64,000 bases of DNA from Streptomyces tuirus. Its GTDB lineage: Bacteria; Actinomycetota; Actinomycetes; Streptomycetales; Streptomycetaceae. The position numbers and the translations under genes were made by a program. The notes under the pieces were generated by a model. The model searched no databases and had not been told where the DNA came from. It saw nothing but the letters and a program-made list of their open reading frames with translations. Positions 58,201 through 64,000 of the stretch are shown here, piece after piece (the first letter of the stretch is position 1; each line of letters starts with the position of its first letter). Where the stretch lies: assembly GCF_014701095.1 (NCBI RefSeq), contig NZ_AP023439.1, forward strand, positions 5,506,001 through 5,570,000, written 5' to 3'.

Positions 58201-59186
58201 TCCTCCGTGTCATCCGTACGGACAGCGCTGCCGGCCTCGTCGGCGGCGTCGTCCGCCTCGGTGTCACCCTCGTCCTCGGCGTCGGGGGTACCGGCTGCGT
58301 CGGGCGTGGAAACCGCCTCCGCGGCCGCCCGCTCCTCGATCTCCCGCTTCAGGGCGACGGCGGAGAAGCGCATGGTGGCGCCGCTCTCCAGATCACCGGC
58401 CGACGTGTCCGCCGCACCGGCAGCCGCAGCCGGAACCTCGGGCGTACCGGACGCGGCGGGAGGAGTGGCCGGAGCCGCCCCCGGAGCAGGCGCGGGACCA
58501 GGAGCGGCCGGGGCCGTCTCCGGCGGAGCCGACGGCGTCCACTGCGCCTGATACCCACCCACGGGAATGTTCGGCACAGCCGTGGGAGAGGCCGGGCCCG
58601 CCTGCGGCGCCTCGGACTGCGCCGGCTGTGACACCTGCGGCTCGAAACCGCTCCCCATCGGCAACCTGGGCACACCGGCCGCCCCGCCGGCGGCCGGGGG
58701 AGTGAAGGGCGCACCCGGAGCGGGCGCCGGAGGCGTGAACGGAGCACCCGGAGCGGGCGGCGGCGCGGGCGGCGTGAAGGGCGCACCGGGAGCGGGAGCC
58801 GGATGCGACGCCGCGGCCGGTCCCTGAGCGGGATTGTGCGCCGGGAAGGCCGAGGCCCCACCGGAAGGGTTGGCATGCGGCGGCGGAGTCAGCCCGGGCA
58901 GCGGCGGCACGGGCCCCTTCGGCATCCCGGATCCGCCGGGCGTCCCGGAACCCCCGGGCACCCCGGAACCTCCGGGCCCTCCGGCTGCCCCCGAGGGACT
59001 GGACTCCTCGGACGCCCCCGTCCCCTGTCCCGAGGACGAGCTCCCCGAGGCGTTCTGCGTGTACCAGGCGGGCGGCGCGTAGTCGATGGTGAACTCGCCC
59101 GTCACCTCTGCTGCGGACTCCGCGTCGGGCTGGTCATCGCCGGGTGTCGCCCAGCCCCCGCGGATCCCGTCCCGATCGCTGCTCAC
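55281..59186 (-). CDS. giant proline-rich MinD/ParA-like ATPase of the ESX locus (EspI-like)
   Basis: 1301 residues from GTG 59186, chosen because AGGAGG lies 6 nt upstream; an ATG 11 codons earlier has no such site. Residues about 1-860 are Pro/Gln/Ala/Gly-rich and acidic, with [11 protein letters not shown]-type repeats. The ATPase domain follows (about 890-1150): deviant Walker [30 protein letters not shown], and [10 protein letters not shown]. The C-terminal tail has many PGQPYAQ units. It resembles mycobacterial EspI, which is Pro/Ala-rich with a MinD-like domain, but is about twice as long. Likely a cytosolic regulator of type VII secretion. Confidence 0.8.
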   Translation of the reverse strand: MSSDRDGIRGGWATPGDDQPDAESAAEVTGEFTIDYAPPAWYTQNASGSSSSGQGTGASEESSPSGAAGGPGGSGVPGGSGTPGGSGMPKGPVPPLPGLTPPPHANPSGGASAFPAHNPAQGPAAASHPAPAPGAPFTPPAPPPAPGAPFTPPAPAPGAPFTPPAAGGAAGVPRLPMGSGFEPQVSQPAQSEAPQAGPASPTAVPNIPVGGYQAQWTPSAPPETAPAAPGPAPAPGAAPATPPAASGTPEVPAAAAGAADTSAGDLESGATMRFSAVALKREIEERAAAEAVSTPDAAGTPDAEDEGDTEADDAADEAGSAVRTDDTEDHGPDDSDAEADDASDGVSEYALDADAFADVPSAEEAGPEQTRPEGEDAAPVVAEPHPVAADAGESEDTGVQDEAPADDARAEEPEVPVDTDAEAQDTAPEDALSDADEPQDAPSQAHEPEDVRPEPEPEDALPADAEYPREDAVAAPEEPSDAPPADLVSPDSEPEDAVPAAPAPEAPAPQSTPSDSVPPLPQGVPPLPPSYQPAAPAPAHQWPVQPVQPEQQPQPEARPADAHVPAQGQPPVPPQPSVPAQQPPFQPQAPQPAPAAWNQQPAPMPPNQPPVQPVPQPGGYGFPHPGAQPPAAPNAQGGYGFPHPGAPTPAAQQPPAQQPDGPPAPPAQGGYGFPQQGAPAPAPQQPPAEQPVTPPAPAQAPAQTPAPAPAPAQQDGYGFPQPGAPAPQAGYGFPHPGAPADAQGGYGFPQPPGPQPHPGVPPQAQPQPEAQPPHAGQPQPQPGQPGQQGHPGQPQQPVDPRTGAAWPQPIQHDQRQPTNPGAAPLGYTAAVELSSDRLLNSKKQKAKSSRPAAGGGRFKIGGKKEEAERQRKLDLIRTPVLSCYRIAVISLKGGVGKTTTTTALGSTLATERQDKILAIDANPDAGTLGRRVRRETGATIRDLVQAIPYLNSYMDIRRFTSQASSGLEIIANDVDPAVSTTFNDEDYRRAIDVLGKQYPVILTDSGTGLLYSAMRGVLDLADQLIIISTPSVDGASSASTTLDWLSAHGYADLVSRSITVISGVRETGKMIKVEDIVSHFETRCRGVVVVPFDEHLSAGAEVDLDMMRPKVREAYFNLAAMVAEDFVRHQQSHGLWTSDGNPPPVAAPPMPGQAMPGQPYAQPGQPVYPGQQQPDPGRPGPYPQQPQQPQPQPQPGQPYAQPGQPYPQPGQPYAQPPAQPGQPYPQAAAQPPYPQPGQPGQPAQPGQHPGHPAAHPGQPYPQPGQPPAAPPQPGYGYPQPGQPGHPAQPDGQTPPPPPPTQ

Positions 59187-59521
59187 AGTGTTCCTCCTGG
59201 TGTGGTCGAGCACCCTCATGCCGTGCTGGGGCGACCCTTGCTTGTCGTCCGACGTCGTACGAAGTCGTTTGAGGCGTGTCAGAGGTCGTCCGAGGTCGTC
59301 CGCTCCACAGGCTCCCCCGCTTGCCCCTGGGACGCCGACGCCTGCTCCACGTGGTCCGACGTCGATCCCTGTCCCAGCCTAATCACCACACGCCCCGACC
59401 CGGCAGGCCCGTCTGCCCCTCCATAGCAATGCTGGACCTCTAAACCCAGGCAAATGCGACGTAATTGCTGGCGCAACAGTTGACAAACCGGGTGCTGTGA
59501 ACGGCTTCGCCGCCAGGCCCG
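59187..59521. other. 335-bp spacer with a likely promoter region for the EspI-like gene
   Basis: Relatively AT-rich between 59400 and 59490. On the minus strand TTGTCA (59480-59485) with a TACGTC 17 bp downstream is a possible promoter, giving a leader of about 270 nt. No further gene is visible. Confidence 0.3.
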
Positions 59522-60307
59522 TCAGTCCATCCGACGTGGCGTACCCAACAACCCGGTCTCCGCGTCCGTGGGTTGTGTCATCGCGTACTGCCGATCGCGG
59601 TCGGTACACCACAGGGTGAGACCGTCGGAGAGTCCCGGCAGGGAGTCCATTTCGGCCCGGGTGAGCGCCATCGTGCGGCCCAGTTCCGTGGCCTCGTCGG
59701 GCGACACCCTCTGAATCCCCACCAGCCGCGCCTGCCGCACGAGCCGCGGAGCGACCGGGCTGACGTACGGCAACAGCGTCAGCACCGACTGCCAGGGCCC
59801 GGAGACCACGCGACCGCGAGGTGGCCGCATCCCGCAGTCCCGTACCACCAGCACCGGCGTACCGGCCGAGGCGCCCAGCGGCGGCACCCGCCCGACGTCG
59901 TACACGGCCATCCCGTTCTGACCGCCCCCCATGGCGTGCACCATCGGCATCCAGACCTGCGCCCGCGCCGTCTCCACGGCGACCCGCGTCCCTGTTGCCG
60001 CCGCCCTGAGCGCGATGACCTGTACGGTCCACAGCCCACCGATGAGCACGACGTCGTACGGCAGAGGCCGATTCAGCCCGAGTACAGCGGGCCGGTTCTC
60101 CGCGTCCACGCCGATGACCACGCCGTCGTCGGCGACAGGAAGGGCGAGGGTGTCCAGTTGGTCGACGGTCACGGAGTGCCGAGGGTGTCTCGGACCGATC
60201 AATCCGAAGCCGCGGCGGAGTAGTTCACGCGCCCGCTCCGGGGCGGAGGACTGCGGCTCGCCCCGTCCGGTGGCCGCCGCCCGTCCTACGCGCGGGACCG
60301 CCGTCAT
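59522..60307 (-). CDS. ESX-associated protein of unknown function
   Basis: 261 residues from an ATG that overlaps the eccE stop (ATGA, 60307-60304). No signal peptide or clear membrane helix. It contains DYDVVLIGGLWTVQVIALRAAATG-like text (PLPYDVVLIGGLW then TVQVIALRAA), ARAQVWMPMVHAMGGGQNGMAVYDVG and LTLWCTDRDRQYAMTQP. The pattern of beta-strands suggests a domain related to the soluble part of EccE, but I cannot name it. Tight coupling to eccE argues for a part in the type VII secretion machine. Confidence 0.65.
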   Translation of the reverse strand: MTAVPRVGRAAATGRGEPQSSAPERARELLRRGFGLIGPRHPRHSVTVDQLDTLALPVADDGVVIGVDAENRPAVLGLNRPLPYDVVLIGGLWTVQVIALRAAATGTRVAVETARAQVWMPMVHAMGGGQNGMAVYDVGRVPPLGASAGTPVLVVRDCGMRPPRGRVVSGPWQSVLTLLPYVSPVAPRLVRQARLVGIQRVSPDEATELGRTMALTRAEMDSLPGLSDGLTLWCTDRDRQYAMTQPTDAETGLLGTPRRMD

Positions 60308-61620
60308 CGGGCACCTCCGAGGGGCAGAGTGGCGAGCATGCCGGGCACCTGTTCCCGGTCGAGTCGGGAGAGCCCCATGCCCGTGTGCCGGGCCGCGGCC
60401 TGCACCGCGCGCCGGGCGGCGACGAGTTCGTCGTCGCCGCGCCCGGTGACCCGCAGGTGCCCGCAGGCGGACACCTCCTTCCGCTCCCCCTGTCTGAGCG
60501 TGAGGCTGAAGGTGGTGGCGAGAGTGGGGACGGCTGTGACCAGAGCGACGAGCTGCGGCAGCGACGGCGCCCTCTCCCCGCCCAGGGCGGGCCACCGACG
60601 GATCCAGTACGTGGTGTGTCTGCGGTTGTCGCAGCGCCAGTTCCGCCCCGACTCCTCGGTCCGCCGCTCCCGCGCATCCGTCCGCCCGGCCTCCGCCGTC
60701 ACCAGCGGGTTGGCACAGGCCGACGTGGCGATGGCGGAGATCAACTGCTCCTCGTCGAGGAGGGTCGCCCGGAATCCGGATCCGGTGAGTCGGCTCGCGA
60801 GATGATCGGCGGCCCGCACGACGCACCTCTGCGCTCCGACCAAGCCGCCCCCGCGCGCGGCCACCGCTTCCGCGCACAGTTCCGGATCGAGCTTCAACGC
60901 GATCCATGTGATGCGTACGGCCGGCGCACCCGTCTGCTCCTGCAGGGGCGCGTAGTTGGCGACCGCCACGGACTGCCGGGGCAGATGGATCGCGGGCGCG
61001 GGCTGGGTGTGGAGCACGACCTGCGCCGACTCCAGCCGGATACCGTCCACCTCCAGGGCGTCGTGCACCAAGGAGAGCGGCAACGGCTGTTTGTTCCGCT
61101 CGGCCCGCAGCGCGGCGGCAGCGGCCTCGACATGCAGGACCGCGGTGACGAACGTACCGTCCCCGACGATTCCGACGGGTCGGCGATCGCGGCCGCTGTA
61201 CGTGTACGTCCGCAGACTCGGGTCGCACTCCACCGCCGGCGCCAGCCCCGGCTCCGTGCCCTCCGGAATCGGCGTACTCGCGGCCCGACGCTGCCGTGCA
61301 CGCAACGCCTGAGCCGTGGCCAGCCACTCGGGCAGGGAACGCCCGCGCCGACGGACGAAGGCGAGCAGGACCAGACAGCCGGCGAGGACAGCCGCAGGCG
61401 CCACGGCCACGGGATCGATCACCCATCCGACGAGCAGGATGGCCGCCGCGACCTCGATCAGGACAAGGCGTTGCAACCGGAACGCCCCGACCTGACCCGA
61501 ACGCACCCTGGAGTGGAGCACGCCCGGCGAGGCCGGCCGCTGCGCCGGTCCCTGCCCGGACACCGATGCAACCCGTGTCCGTGATCGGTCACCGGACCGG
61601 GCGCGCGTTCCGGAAGCCAT
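60304..61620 (-). CDS. eccE: type VII secretion protein EccE
   Basis: 438 residues from ATG 61620, with GGAG close upstream. Two membrane helices near 50-87 (LVLIEVAAAILLVGWVI and VAPAAVLAGCLVLLAFV), then a basic RRRGRSLPEWLATAQ stretch and a large soluble domain, as in EccE. Blocks YTYSGRDRRPVGIVGDGTFV and VRITWIALKLDPELCAEAV fit the family. It is a peripheral part of the ESX inner-membrane complex with EccB, EccC and EccD. It diverges from eccB. Confidence 0.82.
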   Translation of the reverse strand: MASGTRARSGDRSRTRVASVSGQGPAQRPASPGVLHSRVRSGQVGAFRLQRLVLIEVAAAILLVGWVIDPVAVAPAAVLAGCLVLLAFVRRRGRSLPEWLATAQALRARQRRAASTPIPEGTEPGLAPAVECDPSLRTYTYSGRDRRPVGIVGDGTFVTAVLHVEAAAAALRAERNKQPLPLSLVHDALEVDGIRLESAQVVLHTQPAPAIHLPRQSVAVANYAPLQEQTGAPAVRITWIALKLDPELCAEAVAARGGGLVGAQRCVVRAADHLASRLTGSGFRATLLDEEQLISAIATSACANPLVTAEAGRTDARERRTEESGRNWRCDNRRHTTYWIRRWPALGGERAPSLPQLVALVTAVPTLATTFSLTLRQGERKEVSACGHLRVTGRGDDELVAARRAVQAAARHTGMGLSRLDREQVPGMLATLPLGGAR

Positions 61621-61819
61621 CACTCCATCCCCCCCGTTCTGCTGACGACTCGCTCGTGTCGCAGCACCGCACCATGCCCGTGAAGGCCCGGGCACCCTAC
61701 CCGCTCCACAAGCCCCCGCGGATACCAGGCATAGTAGGGGGCCGCTCTGACACCGGGGCGTTCGGCATGACACACCAGGCGAGCGCGGCACATCTGAACA
61801 CGGGGAGAAACAAGCAGAG

Positions 61820-63346
61820 ATGGCATCTCGGCGCGACCAGCTCAATGCCTACACCTTCGCGAAGCGCCGCATGCTCGCGGCCTTCCTGCAGTCGTCGCCC
61901 GACGGTTCGGAGGAGGGCGCACCTCGTCCGTTGCGCGCGGTCGTCCCCGGCGCCATCGTGGGTGTGGTCGTCATGGCCGTCTTCGGGGCCTGGGGGATGT
62001 TCAAGCCCACCGCGCCCAAGGGCTGGGACGAGCCCAACGCCAAGGTGATCGTCGCCAGCGACTCGACCACCCGCTACGTCGTCCTGAAGACCGGCCAACA
62101 GGTCCAGCTGCACCCGGTCCTCAACATGGCGTCCGCGAAGCTGCTCCTCGACGAGGGCCAGGGCGACGTGGTGACCGTCGCCGAGTCCGTCCTCGACAAC
62201 GGCAAGATCCCCCACGGGGCCACCATCGGCATCCCCTACGCGCCCGACCGTCTCCCCTCGGCGTCCGAGGCGGGCGGCGAGAAGCGCTGGGCGGTCTGCG
62301 AACGCCGCAGCGCGGGCGGCGAGTCCATCCAGAAGGCGGCCCTGGTTCTGGCCTCCCGTGAGGTGCAAGCGACCGAGGGCAAGGACGAGAAACTGACGGG
62401 CGGGCAACTGCTTTACGTCGTGGCCCCTGACGGCAACCACTACGTGGTGGACGCGAGCGGACGCTCGTACCTCATCGACAAGAGCGACGAACTGCTGCTG
62501 CGCGCCGTCGTCGGCTCCGGAGGCAAGCCGCAGAAGGTCTCCCGTGAGTGGCTGGAGACCCTGCACGCCGGCGACCCGATCTCCTTTCCGAAGATCCAGG
62601 GTCAGATCGGTGTCGCGGCCGACGCCCCAGGCCAACTGGACGACCAGACCGACAAGGTCGGCATGGTCCTCAAGGCGTCCGACCTGAACAGCGACCAGTA
62701 CTACGTGGTGTTGCCCGGCCGGGTCGCCCCCGTCTCGGCCTTCGTCGCCCAACTCCTGCTGTTCAGTGAGGACCTGGCCTCCCTCGGCCAGGCCGGTGCA
62801 GCCAAGGACATGAGCCCGGGTGCGATCGTCCCCGGCAAGCCGTTCGGCACCGAGCACCGCTGGCCCACCCACGACCCCGAGCCCGTCAACGATGCCTCAG
62901 GCACCGCAGGAAGCCGCGGCACCGTCTGCAACGTCCTGCGCGGTGTCGACGCCGACTCGGGTGCCACGACCCTGAGCACCTGGGCCGGCACGGATTTCCC
63001 GGCCAAGCTCCCCACCGGCTCCTCCAGCGCCTATGTCACGCCCGGCTCCGGCCAGCTCTACCGCCAGTTCCAGGGCAGGGAGACCAAGGCCGGCCCTGTC
63101 TTCCTCGTCACCGACACGGGCCTGCGCTACGTCCTGCAGTCCAACGCCGACAGCGGCGCGGACGACGCCGGCATCGGAACGACGGCCAAGGACCGCCGGC
63201 AGGCCCAGCAGGAGGCCCAACAGGCCCAGACCCGGCTCGGCTACAAGGACGTGGACCCCGCGCCGATCCCCGTCGCCTGGTCGGAGTTCCTGCCCACCGG
63301 CCCACGCCTGTCGACGACGGCGGCACGCCAGCCGCAGGGTTCCTGA
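61820..63346 (+). CDS. eccB: type VII secretion protein EccB
   Basis: 508 residues. The start ASRRDQLNAYTFAKRRMLAAFLQ is diagnostic. A single membrane helix (about 42-60, VVPGAIVGVVVMAVFGAWGMF) is followed by a large extracytoplasmic domain with repeats: GQLLYVVAPDGNHYVVDASG, YYVVLPGRVAPVSAFVAQLL and GPVFLVTDTGLRYVL. Two cysteines (CER and CNVL) probably form the family disulfide. EccB is a core part of the ESX membrane channel. The mycosin gene follows after 9 bp. Confidence 0.93.
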   Translation: MASRRDQLNAYTFAKRRMLAAFLQSSPDGSEEGAPRPLRAVVPGAIVGVVVMAVFGAWGMFKPTAPKGWDEPNAKVIVASDSTTRYVVLKTGQQVQLHPVLNMASAKLLLDEGQGDVVTVAESVLDNGKIPHGATIGIPYAPDRLPSASEAGGEKRWAVCERRSAGGESIQKAALVLASREVQATEGKDEKLTGGQLLYVVAPDGNHYVVDASGRSYLIDKSDELLLRAVVGSGGKPQKVSREWLETLHAGDPISFPKIQGQIGVAADAPGQLDDQTDKVGMVLKASDLNSDQYYVVLPGRVAPVSAFVAQLLLFSEDLASLGQAGAAKDMSPGAIVPGKPFGTEHRWPTHDPEPVNDASGTAGSRGTVCNVLRGVDADSGATTLSTWAGTDFPAKLPTGSSSAYVTPGSGQLYRQFQGRETKAGPVFLVTDTGLRYVLQSNADSGADDAGIGTTAKDRRQAQQEAQQAQTRLGYKDVDPAPIPVAWSEFLPTGPRLSTTAARQPQGS

Positions 63347-63355
63347 GGGCCGGCC

Positions 63356-64000
63356 ATGCCACACATGCCCTTCCTCCTCCGGGCGGCGACCACAGTGGTG
63401 GCCGCGACCGTGCTCACGACCGCCCCCGTCCTCCTCGCGCCCCCGGCGACGGCGGCCGACCTGCCGTACTCGGACCAGTGCGCGTTCCCCAACGGCAAGT
63501 ACCCGGGCCGCCCCTGGTCCTTGCAGCGCGTCCTCCTGGACGAGCTGTGGAGCCAGTCCACGGGCAAGGGCATGCGGGTGGCGGTGATCGACACCGGCGT
63601 CGACGTGACGAATCCCCAACTCACCGACGCGGTCGACGTGCGGAGCGGCCGCAATTTCCTGCCCGAGAACCTCAAGGACGACGACGGCAACCCGATCGAG
63701 CGGGGCAAGGAGAACGGCACCACGGACACGGTCGGCCACGGCACCAAGGTCGCCGGCATCATCGCGGCCCGGCCCGCCAAGGGCACCGGCTTCGTCGGCC
63801 TGGCCCCCGAGGCGACGATCATCCCGATCCAGCAGAACGACGCGGAGGGCAACGGCGACGTCGGCAGCCTGACCGGCGCGATCCGCTACGCCGTCGAGGC
63901 CGGGGCCGACGTCATCAACATCTCCCAGGACACCACGAAACCGATGAAGTCGACGTCCGATCTGGCTCTGGCGATCAACCAGGCCCTGGCCCGGAAGATC
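63356..64000 (+). CDS. mycP: type VII secretion mycosin (subtilisin-like protease), cut by the window end
   Basis: The first 215 codons; the frame is open to the last base. A signal peptide (LLRAATTVVAATVLTTAPVL) ends near PATAADLPYSDQC. The catalytic aspartate is in AVIDTGVD (Asp79) and the histidine in VGHGTKVAGI (His128); the serine lies outside the window. The N-terminal QCAFPNGKYPGRPWSLQRV extension is typical of mycosins. MycP is a membrane-anchored protease that stabilises the ESX channel and trims substrates. Confidence 0.92.
   Translation, partial: MPHMPFLLRAATTVVAATVLTTAPVLLAPPATAADLPYSDQCAFPNGKYPGRPWSLQRVLLDELWSQSTGKGMRVAVIDTGVDVTNPQLTDAVDVRSGRNFLPENLKDDDGNPIERGKENGTTDTVGHGTKVAGIIAARPAKGTGFVGLAPEATIIPIQQNDAEGNGDVGSLTGAIRYAVEAGADVINISQDTTKPMKSTSDLALAINQALARKI

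Noticed and set aside
55332-58631. Long plus-strand frame opposite the EspI-like gene
   Set aside because: Gly/Arg/Leu low-complexity translation that mirrors the Pro/Gln repeats of the true gene; the minus-strand frame has an AGGAGG site and a full MinD-like domain.

Overview
The window is very GC-rich, with strong third-position G/C bias, GTG and TTG starts, many ATGA or GTGA overlaps, and a gene order typical of a Streptomyces chromosome. The polyamine/GABA block, dxr-rip-ispG-proS, rimP-nusA-ylxR-infB-rbfA-truB, ribF and a type VII secretion (ESX) locus all occur in one stretch. I therefore read it as core Streptomyces chromosome. I see no insertion sequence, prophage, CRISPR array, rRNA or tRNA gene.

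Layout. (1) 1-9030: the end of an aldehyde dehydrogenase gene and a perfect terminator; a minus-strand pair made of a two-helix membrane protein and a 1272-residue STAND-type NTPase that share a small glycine-rich repeat; a four-helix membrane protein with a TetR-like operator; a GDPD and an adenosine/aminodeoxyfutalosine deaminase; two DUF4190 proteins; a NADAR protein. (2) 9230-25253: a polyamine/GABA utilisation block. It has an aldehyde dehydrogenase, a four-gene Pot-type ABC importer and a PuuB-like oxidase, and further on gabT, a PucR regulator and a second aldehyde dehydrogenase. A small unknown protein, a PAP2 phosphatase and a coupling-protein-like membrane ATPase lie among them. (3) 25610-34971: acyl-CoA dehydrogenase, dxr, site-2 protease, ispG, two acetyltransferases, proS. 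(4) 35125-37064: a minus-strand trio of lipoprotein, DUF4439 ferritin-like protein and an APH-fold protein that has lost its catalytic residues. (5) 37282-44233: rimP-nusA-ylxR-infB-DUF503-rbfA-truB. (6) 44496-49024: a trypsin-like/STAND fusion with a missing catalytic serine, then ribF. (7) 49021-54984: a five-gene oligopeptide ABC importer. (8) 55281-64000: ESX locus with a giant EspI/MinD-like ATPase, an unknown protein and EccE on the minus strand, diverging from EccB and the start of mycosin MycP.

How it works together. Region 2 can import putrescine or spermidine, oxidise it, and pass the carbon through GABA and succinate semialdehyde towards the TCA cycle. Dxr and IspG are two steps of the MEP isoprenoid pathway. 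RimP, NusA, IF2, RbfA and TruB couple transcription, ribosome maturation and initiation.

The least explained items are the two STAND-type proteins (one with a membrane partner, one with a dead protease domain), the kinase-dead trio, a chain of three overlapping micro-ORFs in the infB leader, a long hairpin that buries the ribosome-binding site of the gene at 16532, and a hairpin-plus-tail repeat present in several copies, one of which forms the 3' end of an ABC ATPase gene.
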